Positions 9,649 through 18,567 are shown, counted from the first letter of the stretch. The stretch is DNA of 64,000 nt from Planctomycetota bacterium (GCA_028281765.1 JANQJF010000119.1:44402-108401); one strand, 5' to 3'. Made by a program: numbers and translations. Notes: generated from the sequence alone by a model not told the origin.

Positions 9649-10226
9649 CGCGTCCCCTCCGCTTCATAGTGTGCGTCGTAGACGGCGACGTCTTGGGCGC
9701 GGATAAGTGCTCCTTCGAATCGGAAGCCTGGATGCAGGACCGCGGCTACCGTTCGATGGCATGATTCATCAGTTGTTACTGATCGTTGCCGGGGACACAT
9801 TGTTGTTGGGTCGAACGGATCTCCCGGTTCTGCTTCGAGCACCTCCACGCCGAGCAGTCGCAAGAGTGTCAGCACGCGCTGCCGCACCTCACCGATGATC
9901 TCTTCGAGTTCGCGACGGCTCAGCACAGACTCTTCAATACTGCGCGCAACGTCGATAATCGGCGTGAGCTGGCGTGTGACCATGCTGACGACGTCTCGCT
10001 TCGCGTGAGCACTACCGATTCGCTCGATCGCGCCGGTCAATCGCGCGGCGACTTGGTCGGGTACCGCGCCGAGTTCGTGTTCGAGTCGCTCATTCGATGC
10101 GCGAAGCTCTTCGATTTCTCGGTTCTGCGCTCGCTGCAACGCAGCGCATGCTTCGACTTCGTCCGGTAGTGCGGCGAATCGTTCAATCGCCGCGGACACG
10201 TGTTCTTCATGAGGAATAGTAGTCAT
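9645..10226 (-). CDS. GrpE-like nucleotide exchange factor
   Basis: 193 residues. Residues 20-60 are a charged coiled coil (REIEELRASNERLEHEL). A helical segment with RSIEESVLSRRELEEI follows, then a small beta domain with GVEVLEAEPGDPFDPTT and VLHPGFRFEGALIRAQDVAV, which matches the GrpE pattern of pFDP followed by a GYR..VLRPA strand. The stop overlaps the Hsp70 start as ATGA. This indicates a dedicated Hsp70/exchange-factor pair, not capture of a housekeeping operon, because dnaJ and hrcA are absent. Confidence 0.75.
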   Translation of the reverse strand: MTTIPHEEHVSAAIERFAALPDEVEACAALQRAQNREIEELRASNERLEHELGAVPDQVAARLTGAIERIGSAHAKRDVVSMVTRQLTPIIDVARSIEESVLSRRELEEIIGEVRQRVLTLLRLLGVEVLEAEPGDPFDPTTMCPRQRSVTTDESCHRTVAAVLHPGFRFEGALIRAQDVAVYDAHYEAEGTR

Positions 10227-10266
10227 GGTCTTTTCGCTTCTTCAGTCGTTTCATTGAGTTTGAGAA

Positions 10267-10587
10267 TCACCCGCCTCGATGACGCTTCACGCGAAGTGCC
10301 ACGAGTACGAGCAGAATGATGATGAGCAGCTCGAGCGGTGTCGGTGCTGGAATGCCGAGCGCTGCCGTCAGGTCGGAAAACGCCTGTTGGAGTCGTTCGC
10401 GGTAGTTCACGAGCGCTGCTACCAGCACGCTGATGAGGACAACATCGATGAGCGGTGGTCGGCGTCGGTTTCGTTGGACGCCGAGCTGGTCTGGCTCGAT
10501 CGGTAGTGGTTGGTGCCGTGGTTTCGGTGGCGGAACGGGTCCTCCCATTCCGTGTTCGCGGAGTTGGTCGCCTGTGGTCATGACCAC
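10267..10587 (-). CDS. Small membrane protein, two hydrophobic segments
   Basis: 106 residues. A Pro-rich N-terminus (GGPVPPPKPRHQPLPIEPD) is followed by hydrophobic segments PLIDVVLISVLVAALV and LELLIIILLVLVALRV, ending in a basic tail. GGGAGGGA lies just before the start. It sits 40 bases upstream of the GrpE-like gene in the same operon. Family not recognised. Confidence 0.6.
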   Translation of the reverse strand: MVMTTGDQLREHGMGGPVPPPKPRHQPLPIEPDQLGVQRNRRRPPLIDVVLISVLVAALVNYRERLQQAFSDLTAALGIPAPTPLELLIIILLVLVALRVKRHRGG

Positions 10588-10966
10588 TCCCTCCCATTTC
10601 CACTCGTTCTTCCAGTTCCAATTCCGCCGCTTTCTTCTCCTCCTGTAACTGGAAACTGGCGTGCCATCCCCTGGCTGCCGCAGGCAGCGCCCCTTTGAAC
10701 TCCGTGAGCACCGCTCCCCGTACTCTTACCCCCCTTTCTATGAGTGCTGCTGCTGCAGCGCGCTTGCAAGCCGCGCGAACGAAGTGAGCGTGGCTCACAC
10801 ACAGGCAGACGCGTCCTGAAGCGGAGCGAAAGGTGCGCGACGCCGCCACACGGTTCGAGAACCGCAACCACGGTGAATCTCGAACGAAAGAAAACAACAC
10901 CAACGCCATCACGAACCAGGACTGCCGTGTCCACTTCCGCGACGCAGAACGGTGAGGATGAGCGTT
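10588..10966. other. Operon-internal gap with GC-rich hairpins; possible coupled ORF
   Basis: No convincing gene. A frame could start at GTG 10970, overlapping the stop of the nuclease-like gene as GTGA, but its Ser/Arg/Val-rich composition looks non-coding. The stretch contains short inverted repeats, including GCTGCC-GCA-GGCAGC near 10671-10685. None carries a T-run, so they look more like RNA-processing or stability elements than terminators. Confidence 0.4.
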
Positions 10967-11893
10967 TCACGATTCCCCCTCCCCATTCCCTTCCCCATTT
11001 CCTCCGCCTCCATCTGCTCCCGCTCCCTCCGCCTCCTCCTCTCTTTCCTGTTCTTCGTGTTCCGCTGCTGCGGTCACGACGTCGCCCAAGAACAGGAACG
11101 TCACCGTAGGAGACGAGGACTCAATCGCCGCTTGCAGGCGTGCTTTGAGCTTCTGCAAGAACTGACGACTATCGCTTGCGATGATAAGTTCGCTCAGACC
11201 ACGGACGCGCAGCGCTTTCTTCATTTGCTGCTCGTTCCATGAGAGTGATCCTGACAGGATGATCTCGACGCCGATGAAGGTGCCGTCTTCGTCGCGCCAT
11301 CCGGCATCGAAGCATTTGTCGCCAACCGTGCATTCGATCTTCGGACGAAGCCCCTGCCGTCGCGGCTCTCGCGTCACGGCGTGCGCGTAGAACCGATGGA
11401 CGAACTTGCCTTTCCCAGAAAACGTCATTGGTTCGGGCAAACCGCACGACACTAGGAATTTCGCCCCCTCTGCCAGCACTTCGAGGATCTGCGGTTGTCC
11501 GCCGGGGCCGCTTCTGACCAATCGGTGCGCGCGAACGAAGTTGACGCGTTCGAGCTCAAGGAACGCTCGCGTGGCTTTCCGAGGGCTCAATCCGAGACGG
11601 CGACTTACCGCTGTTTTGAACTGGTCTGGTTTGTTCGCTACTTCGACGAGTACGCGTTTCGCGTCATCCGACAACAACACCGCACCCTCACGTTCCTGAG
11701 TCGGCGGGCGTGGATCGCTCGTTTCGCTCCGGTTCGCGCTTCGTGCTGGCCCCTGCGATTCGGCTTGTTTCGCCCCGTTCGGCGTTTCCGTCGTTTCGTG
11801 CGTTTCGCCTGCTTCCATCATGACGTCGAGCGTCCCGATCAGCCGCTTCGCTCGTGTGTCGTAGACGTCGTCTTGCCGCTGCCTCCGTGTCAT
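10967..11893 (-). CDS. Winged-helix protein with degenerate restriction-endonuclease-like domain
   Basis: The likely start is ATG 11893, overlapping the HerA stop as TGATG. About 308 residues. A Gln/Thr-rich leader precedes a winged helix (about 85-165, RRLGLSPRKATRAFLELERV). A PDDEXK-like region follows (KGKFVHRFY, CFDAGW, FIGVEIILSGSLS) that lacks the usual E-x-K. The C-terminus is Glu/Gly-rich. A similar nuclease domain is fused to the second HerA protein near 44.5 kb, so the partnership recurs. The likely role is DNA recognition or processing with the HerA pump. Confidence 0.65.
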   Translation of the reverse strand: MTRRQRQDDVYDTRAKRLIGTLDVMMEAGETHETTETPNGAKQAESQGPARSANRSETSDPRPPTQEREGAVLLSDDAKRVLVEVANKPDQFKTAVSRRLGLSPRKATRAFLELERVNFVRAHRLVRSGPGGQPQILEVLAEGAKFLVSCGLPEPMTFSGKGKFVHRFYAHAVTREPRRQGLRPKIECTVGDKCFDAGWRDEDGTFIGVEIILSGSLSWNEQQMKKALRVRGLSELIIASDSRQFLQKLKARLQAAIESSSPTVTFLFLGDVVTAAAEHEEQEREEEAEGAGADGGGGNGEGNGEGES

Positions 11894-13251
11894 CAGCGCA
11901 CCTCGGGGAAACGTCCGAGGACGGGCTTCTTCCATGTTGCTCGTGAGAGCACGACTGCTTCTCCAGGCGTGAGTGTTGCCAGGCGTGCTGCTTGCGCGTC
12001 GGTGAGTAGCAAGTCGCGTCGGAGTTCTTCAACGTCTCCGCCGGAAGCGGAGCAGATTGCGATGAGGTCGCAGTTTGTTCGCAGCGCTGGACTGAGGAGC
12101 TCCCAGCTTTGTGAGGCTACGACGACGCCGAGTTTCTTGCTGCGAGCCCGCACACACAGGTCTGCCAGAGCATTCACTTCTTGCGCGTCGGTGTGGGCGG
12201 ATCCTCGTGCGTGGCTGAGCGCGTCGTCGAGGACGAAGAGCAGCTGCCGTGAACGCTCGATGTCGACGCGTGAGCGGTATTCGTAGGCCCACTGCAAACT
12301 GAGGCTGACCAGAAACTGGCTGACTTCATCACTCAGGCGGTCCGTTCGTATCACGATGCACTGCGCGTTTCGCTGCGCGTGGTGCCAGAAGTCGCTTCGA
12401 ACGCATTTCGCTGCGGCTGGTAGTTCTCGCTGTATCCCCTTCGCGACTGGTCCGACCGAGTCGCGGTGTTGCCAGTCCCGTGACCCGGGGCGCGCGTTCA
12501 GCCCTTCGAGTGTGCGTACGAGTTCGTTCCAACTCGGTGCTGTTCCCGGCGCGCGTGGTTGCTGCCAAAGCTTCTCGAGCACGCTGATCAGGAATCGTGT
12601 CGATGCAAAGAGTGAGAACGCCTTCTTGAGCACGCGCGCAAAGATGATGGTCCAGGCGTTGAACGGCACACCCGGCGGTGGCTCAAGAAGTGCCCACGGA
12701 ACCTCCTCGGCGTGAAGGACGACGAATGGTTGGTCGTCATGAGCGAACGTTTCGGAACTCCCAAACTCGCCGTGTTTCTGGTCCCAGATGCAGACACTCG
12801 CGCCGTGCCGCACGGCTGAAAGCACGACAAGACGCGTGAAGCTCGTTTTGCCGGAGCCCGTGGATCCGACTACCAGTGCGTTCCTGGCTAGGGCCGTGAG
12901 AGGCACCGAAAACACAGAACCGTTCGACAGTCGCACGAGCGGTATCAGCCCCGCTTCATCACTGAGGCGTGTTCCGGGTAGTGGTTCGTTCTCAAAGAAC
13001 GGGTTGTTCGCAAGAAGCCCGGCGTAGTGGTCTCGTGATAGCTCGCGCCCGAGATCCGTTTCTGCAGGGCTTGGCGTTCCGTTCTGTCGCGCAACCAAGC
13101 AGACCGCCGCTATCTGCCGCACTTCTGCCCGTCGTGCTTCGTCGTGCGCGATCGCCGCGAGTTCATCAACCGAGAACAAACGACCATTCCCCACGTACGC
13201 CGAGGCTTTCGCCCCGCTTCTTCCCCTCCCATGCCCATCGCGCCAATTCAC
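11893..13251 (-). CDS. HerA/VirD4-type DNA-pumping ATPase
   Basis: GTG 13251 overlaps the upstream stop as GTGA and is preferred to a GTG seven codons earlier. About 452 residues. Walker A is VVGSTGSGKTS (about 135), Walker B is RQLLFVLDDA (about 330), and a sensor-like VVVASQSWELLSP follows. It belongs to the HerA/FtsK/TraG superfamily that moves double-stranded DNA. No transmembrane helices are seen, unlike true conjugative coupling proteins. Context suggests it drives replication, processing or transfer of the integrated element. Confidence 0.85.
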   Translation of the reverse strand: MNWRDGHGRGRSGAKASAYVGNGRLFSVDELAAIAHDEARRAEVRQIAAVCLVARQNGTPSPAETDLGRELSRDHYAGLLANNPFFENEPLPGTRLSDEAGLIPLVRLSNGSVFSVPLTALARNALVVGSTGSGKTSFTRLVVLSAVRHGASVCIWDQKHGEFGSSETFAHDDQPFVVLHAEEVPWALLEPPPGVPFNAWTIIFARVLKKAFSLFASTRFLISVLEKLWQQPRAPGTAPSWNELVRTLEGLNARPGSRDWQHRDSVGPVAKGIQRELPAAAKCVRSDFWHHAQRNAQCIVIRTDRLSDEVSQFLVSLSLQWAYEYRSRVDIERSRQLLFVLDDALSHARGSAHTDAQEVNALADLCVRARSKKLGVVVASQSWELLSPALRTNCDLIAICSASGGDVEELRRDLLLTDAQAARLATLTPGEAVVLSRATWKKPVLGRFPEVR

Positions 13252-13733
13252 GACGGCTCTCCTATCAGCCACTGCCAGAGCTTCTCAAACCATGATGGCT
13301 CCGGCGCGACGCATGAAGCGCAGAGGACGGCAACACTTCCGTCTTCTTGCCGGACGGCGGCGGTGTGTTGCGAGCAGCACGTCCGCCCGCATGCCTGGCA
13401 TGTCCACGAATGTGAACTGCACGAAATCCACGGGCATCCTTCGATCGCGCAGGCGTAGATGTCGCTCGTGCTTTCGGGGGTGCAGCCGCATAGCAGCTTT
13501 GGTTTGACGTGTACGACTTCGTTGAAGACCGTGCCGCTCTCGTCCACGCGGCTCGTCGTCACAACGCCCATTTCGATCACGTTCCCGTCCGCGAAAACGA
13601 CCCGATCGAGCTCGGTCGACACCGCGAGGGGTGGGCGTGCCGGTCCTCCCGTCCCGTTCCCACCATGAGCTGGTGGCTGTTGCGGTGCGTCGGCCGCTTC
13701 GAAGAACGCCGCAACATCGTCGGGGAGGCTCAC
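13248..13733 (-). CDS. Cys-rich, zinc-binding-like element protein
   Basis: 161 residues. The C-terminal half has many paired Cys and His: LLCGCTPES, CAIEGCPW, SCSSHSWTCQACGRTCCSQH and LCASC, suggesting one or two treble-clef or RING-like zinc sites. The N-terminal half is Pro/Gly-rich. The end, PSWFEKLWQWLIGEPS, is amphipathic and could bind a partner or membrane. It has four-base overlaps with both neighbours. No family recognised. Confidence 0.6.
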   Translation of the reverse strand: MSLPDDVAAFFEAADAPQQPPAHGGNGTGGPARPPLAVSTELDRVVFADGNVIEMGVVTTSRVDESGTVFNEVVHVKPKLLCGCTPESTSDIYACAIEGCPWISCSSHSWTCQACGRTCCSQHTAAVRQEDGSVAVLCASCVAPEPSWFEKLWQWLIGEPS

Positions 13734-13942
13734 GACGACTCCTCGGCAGTTGCAGGAAGATGTTGTTCGAGCACGCTGCCAAGTTCATCAGCGAACCGGC
13801 GCAGCGCTTCTCCTTTGAGGAGCTCGCCGACGGCTTTGACCGCTTGGTTCACCCGACGGCGCGCCTGCGCATCACCATCCCGCAGCCTCGAGAGGGCTGA
13901 GCGCGCGCGGTCGGCATCTGCTGGTGGCTGTGACTCATCCAT
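13730..13942 (-). CDS. Small helical element protein
   Basis: 70 residues, rich in Ala, Arg and Glu (RSALSRLRDGDAQARRRVNQ), predicted helical. It overlaps the gene before and after by a few bases. Existence is supported by operon coupling and codon bias only; function unknown. Confidence 0.55.
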   Translation of the reverse strand: MDESQPPADADRARSALSRLRDGDAQARRRVNQAVKAVGELLKGEALRRFADELGSVLEQHLPATAEESS

Positions 13943-14345
13943 GATGCTCGACTCCTTCTGACGCCGTTCTCATTGGTGCTTCCGCGGGTGAAGCCTCGGG
14001 TTGCTTCGCGCGCAACGTCTTCGTCCCGTTCTGCGCTTCAGCCCGCTTGATCCAAGTGATTGCCATCGACTCAGCGGTCGCCCCGTTCGCTGCTGGTCCC
14101 TGCACGGTGACGCACCGCTTCGTCTCTGGGTCGAAGATGGCGGCGAAGTAGCTCGTCCCGTATGCGTGGTCGACTGGCCCCGTCGAGAAGACGTACGGTC
14201 CGTGTCGGCGTCCGTGACGAGTGTGAGGAAACGGGATTCGGTCCGTTCGGAAGGTCATCGTCGAGTCGTCCGGCATACGAATCTGACACCGTGCCGTGCT
14301 CGCCCTGTCTCTCTGTGCCGCCTGTGTGTTCGTGGGGTTGTTCAT
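13935..14345 (-). CDS. First gene of the element operon, unknown function
   Basis: ATG 14345 is chosen because GGGAG lies nine bases upstream; the open frame continues further but without a ribosome site. 136 residues. The core has strands TMTFRTDRIPF and DHAYGTSYFAAIFDPETKR followed by a helix. The tail is polar. It begins the ten-gene minus-strand operon that ends at 7212. Family not recognised. Confidence 0.55.
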   Translation of the reverse strand: MNNPTNTQAAQRDRASTARCQIRMPDDSTMTFRTDRIPFPHTRHGRRHGPYVFSTGPVDHAYGTSYFAAIFDPETKRCVTVQGPAANGATAESMAITWIKRAEAQNGTKTLRAKQPEASPAEAPMRTASEGVEHHG

Positions 14346-14833
14346 GTCGACGCTCCCTTGCCTCGTTGATGCGTGTTTAGGACTCGGGTTCGGCGTGCTT
14401 CGCACTACGCACGCGAACTCCCTGCCTTGGCCGCCGGTTAGGCGGCGACGCGCCGCACCTCGGAGGCTGCTGGGGTGGGGTACATGCTGTTCCATGCACG
14501 CCTCAGTCGTCCGTGCCCACGCTCGGATCTACTGAGCCCGCACTACTTCTCGATGAGCACGGACTGCTGCTCCGCAGTTCCCGACACGGGGTGAGTCATT
14601 GCCGCAACACCCTGCGACTCCAAGCACTTCCCCACGATGCGCAGCTCTACCTCATGGCCTTCCGGTGAGATCGCACGCGAGTCAGCAGCCAAACGCCGTC
14701 GGTTCGCGACAGAGAAGCAGCGACGGCCCCAACGCGGATGCAGCCGCCTCCCCGGAAGTCCTCGTGTCGCAGCGCCCAAACGCAAGAGGCTAGGACAGAT
14801 GCTGACCGCTGGCTCTCGGGCGAATCATGGAAC
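14346..14833 (-). other. Intergenic region with possible eroded coding remnant
   Basis: Must contain the promoter of the element operon, but no clear -10/-35 pair is visible. On the minus strand 14543-14785 an open frame ends in HEVELRIVGKCLESQGVAAM, which looks protein-like, while its start does not. It lies just downstream of the tRNA fragment, where an integrase would be expected, so it may be a degraded element gene. This is weak. Confidence 0.3.
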
Positions 14834-14877
14834 GGTGGCGAGGGTAGGATTCGAACCTGCGACCTTCGGGTTATGAG
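14834..14877 (-). repeat. Initiator tRNA-Met 3' half (attachment-site remnant)
   Basis: On the minus strand the sequence runs from anticodon loop CTCATAA through CCCGA, AGGTC and T arm GCAGG-TTCGAAT-CCTAC to CCTCGCCACC. It matches the 3' half of a CAU tRNA of initiator type. The 5' side does not pair with the anticodon stem and no D arm is present, so it is a fragment. It includes one mismatch in the T stem. Such 3' halves are left as att sites by tRNA-targeting integrases. Confidence 0.8.
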
Positions 14878-15225
14878 CGGGATCAGGGGTGATCGCGCGT
14901 GGCTCTGTAGTGACAGGCGTTTACGTCGAAGTTGTTGTCGGGAGCGACGTTAACACGGAGATGACGTGATGTCCATGTTCGCCAGGTTGGCCAAATTCGG
15001 CACCAGTCGGGCACAGGTTGGGCACACACCCAAGCTCCAAGCAGCGGCACGTGCCAACGAGCGATCCACGACTGATCGCTCGAACCATTCGCAGACTCAC
15101 ACACTCGGTTGCGGCAACGACCACGCCTTCGCACTACTCACCGGAAGCCAACCACTCGCGCCACGGCGGCGGCGCATCGAAAAAGCTACACTGCCAACAA
15201 TAGCACTCCTCGATTCGAAACTCAC
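14878..15225. other. Intergenic region upstream of Gly-rich secreted protein
   Basis: No gene recognised. A GCTACACT sequence near 15186 could be a -10 element for the downstream gene. A GTGCCCAACCTGTGCCCGAC-like stretch on the minus strand near 14998-15030 resembles sequence beside the second tRNA fragment near 18.48 kb, perhaps common integrase-end sequence. Confidence 0.35.
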
Positions 15226-17277
15226 ATGCGCCCTTGCCTCTTCGCAGTCTCTGCACTCGCCCTCGCCACAACTCTGGCATCCCAGAATGTCCTCATTACC
15301 TCCGACCAGACCATCGGCCCAGCCGACACCTCGATCACTCCATCAGGCTCGAGCCAACCTGTGCCACTCACGTCAGCTCAGATCGTTGTGAATGGTGCAA
15401 CGCTGACGATCAACGGGCGACACACCGTCGCAAGTCTCAGCATCCAAGCAGGAGGCAACGTCACTCACGATCCGACGTTCTTCTGGAACTACTCGACCTT
15501 CGGGTCGGACATTGTCAACGGGCTATCTCTCACGGCTACTGGCAATGTCACTGTCGACGCAGGAGGCACGATCAACGTCAATGGTCGAGGCGACATCGCG
15601 GGCCAAGGGCTCGGTCAAGGAAGCAGCGGAGCCTGCGGCCTTGCGGGGGCTAACAGCGCATCGGGCGGAGGCTACGGCGGAGCCGGGGGAGCAAGCAACG
15701 TCGGTCTCTCCAACACCGGTGAGTGCTTCGACGGCGGTCACACTCACGGCTCATACGAGTTCCCCACAGACTTCGGCTCCGGTGGAGGCAATCCTTCCCA
15801 AGGTGGCGCTGGCGGCGGCGTCATCAAGATCGTGGCCGGAGGCAACCTCACGATAGACGGATCCATCACGTCCAACGGCGAAAGCGGCTCGCCAGCAAGC
15901 GCCGCTTCTGGCGGAGGTTCCGGCGGCAGCATTTGGCTGGAGGGGATCAGCATTGCCATCTCCGGAACGATCACTGCAACCGGCGGCCTCGGAACCGACG
16001 GTGCGCAGTCGAGCGGCGGATCCGGGGGCGGCGGCCGAATTCGCATCGTCACAAGTCAGCTCACCGTTGCCGGAAGCGTGTCTGCCGTCGGAGGCACCGA
16101 GAATCGTGCCGGCGGCGCAGGGACGGTGCTCCTCGTTGAGAATGGCCTCAAGACCTTGAACATCGACAACGCAGGCACGGCTGCCGGCACCACTGGCGTA
16201 GCAACCGGAGGCACCACCGACTTCGACGAACCGGTCTTCGTCGATTCCCTCAACATCTCCGGGGCAGCCCGAGTCTCGGCAAAGAGACTCACGCAATTGC
16301 GTCTCCGAGTGACGGGCGACATGTTCATCGAGCAGGGTGCGCTCGTATGGGTTTCCGGCCGGGGATATCTTGCCTCCCAGGGATCTGGAGGCGGCGACAC
16401 GGGACCGTGCGGTCTTCCCGGCGCGGTCGCTAGCGCTGGCGGGTCACACGGTGGAGAGGGAGGCCGTCCTTGCGGACTGTCGGCAGGAACCACCTACGGC
16501 TCTGACACAGCTCCAAGCGCCTTCGGCAGCGGTGGAGGCGGTTCTGGCTCCGCAACCTACCGCGGAGGCGAGGGTGGCGGCGCAGCCGAAGTCATCGTTG
16601 GAGGAACGCTCTTCGTAGACGGCTCCATTCACGCGTCCGGTATAAGTTCATTTCGTCGTGCGGGCGGCGCAGGCGGAAGCATCCTCCTCTCGGCATCCTC
16701 CGTCACCGGCGCCGGCCAGGTCCACGCGAGAGGTGGAAACGGCTACTCCAGCCTCGCGGCCACCGGCGGAGGCGGAGGCGGGGGCCGCATCGCGATCTAC
16801 GGCACGAACAACCTCACGGTCGTTCCAAGTGTCGCAGGAGGCGGCGTTGGTCCAGCGGGGCAAACCGGATCCTTCTTTCAGGACCCAACACCATTTGCGC
16901 TACCGCAACCCGCAGGAGGCGGGTGCGCTGGCTCGTTCGGCGTGCCCATTCTGTCAAGCTCGCCAACCTCGCCGACCTCATACGTCTACACCCTCTCCAA
17001 CATCGGAACGTACCCATTCGCTTTCCTCGCTTTTGGATTCGTAAACACAGCGCCGTATCCGATTGATTTGAGCCTAATCGGAATGTCGAACTGCCTGCTG
17101 CGCCACGACATCGTGGTCTCCGAGACCCTGATCGCATCAGGTGGGCAAGCGTCCTACACCCTCGCGGTGGACCCGAGCGCGATCGGTACGGTCTTCTCGA
17201 CAGGCCTGATCTCAGACATCCCAGGCAACCCGTTTGGTCTCGTGTTGTCTAACGCGGTGTCAGTGACCATCCAGTAG
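15226..17277 (+). CDS. Secreted Gly-rich repeat protein
   Basis: ATG 15226 gives a signal peptide (CLFAVSALALATTLASQ). 683 residues. It is dominated by Gly/Ser-rich repeats with GGGSGGS-like runs and short strands (GNLTIDGSITSNG, GTLFVDGSIHASG), the pattern of right-handed beta-helix surface proteins. Two halves are homologous: GRGDIAGQGLGQGSSGACGL and GRGYLASQGSGGGDTGPCGL begin equivalent segments, so the protein arose by internal duplication. The last 120 residues form a separate beta domain. Probably extracellular. Confidence 0.82.
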   Translation: MRPCLFAVSALALATTLASQNVLITSDQTIGPADTSITPSGSSQPVPLTSAQIVVNGATLTINGRHTVASLSIQAGGNVTHDPTFFWNYSTFGSDIVNGLSLTATGNVTVDAGGTINVNGRGDIAGQGLGQGSSGACGLAGANSASGGGYGGAGGASNVGLSNTGECFDGGHTHGSYEFPTDFGSGGGNPSQGGAGGGVIKIVAGGNLTIDGSITSNGESGSPASAASGGGSGGSIWLEGISIAISGTITATGGLGTDGAQSSGGSGGGGRIRIVTSQLTVAGSVSAVGGTENRAGGAGTVLLVENGLKTLNIDNAGTAAGTTGVATGGTTDFDEPVFVDSLNISGAARVSAKRLTQLRLRVTGDMFIEQGALVWVSGRGYLASQGSGGGDTGPCGLPGAVASAGGSHGGEGGRPCGLSAGTTYGSDTAPSAFGSGGGGSGSATYRGGEGGGAAEVIVGGTLFVDGSIHASGISSFRRAGGAGGSILLSASSVTGAGQVHARGGNGYSSLAATGGGGGGGRIAIYGTNNLTVVPSVAGGGVGPAGQTGSFFQDPTPFALPQPAGGGCAGSFGVPILSSSPTSPTSYVYTLSNIGTYPFAFLAFGFVNTAPYPIDLSLIGMSNCLLRHDIVVSETLIASGGQASYTLAVDPSAIGTVFSTGLISDIPGNPFGLVLSNAVSVTIQ

Positions 17278-17390
17278 TGTCCCTGGGATCCGCCGTCTGG
17301 CAGGCGTCGCGCCCTTGGCATGCCACGATGGCGCCAATCCCACAGAACCGATCTAATCAACCCACACCGCGACGCTGCGGGAGTGATCGA

Positions 17391-17721
17391 GTGACCGTTC
17401 AGTGGATCCACTATCCAAAGTCGACTGAGCCGCCGAGTCTTGTTCGAGACGTCGTGAGGGTGTTCGATACGACACACGAGTTCATCAACTCCGAAGACCA
17501 CACGCTCATCAGCAACGACGTGCTCGCGCACGTGGAGTCCGGGCTAACCGATCTCGGCTTCAGTGTCGAGACCGGGAAGAGAGCCGACCAAAAGGTTCGG
17601 GTCCCGGTGCTGTTCGGAATGAACGGCCAAGTCGAGAAGTTCTTCGAAGCAGACGCGCATCACCGAGAGCAGGAACCGACTCAAGCTACCGCTCACCGGC
17701 GTAACAATCCTCGGATACTGA
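17391..17721 (+). pseudogene. Restriction-endonuclease-like hypothetical gene with internal deletion
   Basis: From GTG 17391 the first ~90 residues (HYPKSTEPPSLVRDVVRVFD to GQVEKFFEADAHH) match a widespread small nuclease-like family of about 160-180 residues. The frame then breaks, and the family's C-terminal end (RLKLPLTGVTILGY, stop at 17719) appears immediately in another frame. The middle segment carrying the predicted E-x-E/K catalytic strand is gone. The identification is from memory of the family pattern. Confidence 0.7.
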
Positions 17722-17898
17722 GGACAGACTGGCTCAGCAAACTCTCTAGCCAACTCGATCACGTCCCTGAAAACCGCGATCCCATTCACCTCGCTGCCGA
17801 ATCCCAAGAGCATCAAGGACTCTCTTCGGCACTACCTCAACACCTCAATTCGACCCGACCTAGGAACGACGCAAGCGCAAATTGCTGCGTAGCCGCCG
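17722..17898. other. Junction sequence between two pseudogenes
   Basis: No recognisable gene. Minus-strand frame 17544-17816 overlaps it and contains protein-like text, but it lies partly over the nuclease remnant and cannot be assigned. Confidence 0.3.
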
Positions 17899-18356
17899 TC
17901 ACACATCGCCACGTTCCACAGCGTCCTTTCCTAATCCCTTCGCTCTCTGAAGTGCTACGTTGGCCGCCTCGCGGATCTCCCGAGTGCTCGAAGCGCTTTC
18001 GGGCAATGCCGTAGCGAACCCGATCGACACGGTCGGATTCTGACCAAAGTTCTCCAGCCGGTAAGTAACCCGGGCAAGGCGCTCCTTCAAGTTCCAAGAG
18101 GAACTGCCGCACGTGCTCCGCGCTCATTTCCGGAAGAACCAACAAATACTCATCTCCGCCTTCGCGATAGGCGCGACCTCTCTCATAGACGTGCGCCTCA
18201 ATTGCTAGATGGAACTGAGGCAACAGGTCGATGTCGACCGTCGCGTGCCCGTGATCAGTGTTGAACTTTTGAAGTCGTCGATGTCCAAGAACACGAATCT
18301 CACCGGCAACTGCCGAAGCACGCACTCCGCCCGGAAGTAATCGAAGTCCTCAGCGA
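17899..18356 (-). pseudogene. GGDEF-domain gene remnant with frameshifts
   Basis: Reading leftwards: PVRFVFLDIDDFK, frameshift near 18268 at an A-run, then KFNTDHGHATVDIDLLPQFH and YREGGDEYLLVLPEM. A second frameshift near 18090 follows, then NPTVSIGFATALPES and VALQRAKGLGKDAVERGDV. The domain order is that of a diguanylate cyclase with GGDEY signature. Two frameshifts and no start make it a pseudogene. Its 5' end is fused to integrase-like sequence. Confidence 0.82.
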
Positions 18357-18536
18357 CTCAGTCCGGTGCCTCACCCCGTCCTTCCGCCACTCGGCGTACC
18401 ACATCCGGCCACCTGCGCGCCGGGAATCGAAACTCTCATCGGTTGGTCTTTTCCGGCCGCCGACCAGTCCGTGTGGGCACAGTTTGGCCACAGTCACCTG
18501 TGAGCCCGCGGCACAACAAACTGGACGAACAGCCAT
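18351..18536 (-). pseudogene. N-terminal remnant of a tyrosine integrase
   Basis: Just downstream of the tRNA-Lys-like fragment the minus strand encodes GGRMWYAEWRKDGVRHRTES, the style of an Arm-binding N-terminus of a phage-type integrase. It then stops and joins the GGDEF remnant. The orientation and distance to the tRNA fragment match those of the intact integrase at 61.5 kb. I infer a decayed element end. Confidence 0.55.
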
Positions 18537-18567
18537 AACATGCCTGTCCGTCCAGAGTCACATCAGT

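Noticed and set aside
8152-10226. Housekeeping dnaK-grpE locus
   Set aside because: The Hsp70 is short and divergent, dnaJ and hrcA are absent, and both genes are embedded in an integrase-linked operon.
10223-10912. 229-codon minus-strand frame over the operon gap
   Set aside because: Overlaps the small membrane protein in another frame and has low-complexity text; no coupling signal of its own.
17721-18014. Plus-strand frame continuing past the nuclease pseudogene
   Set aside because: Only the first ~90 codons resemble the family; the remainder is out of frame and overlaps the GGDEF remnant.
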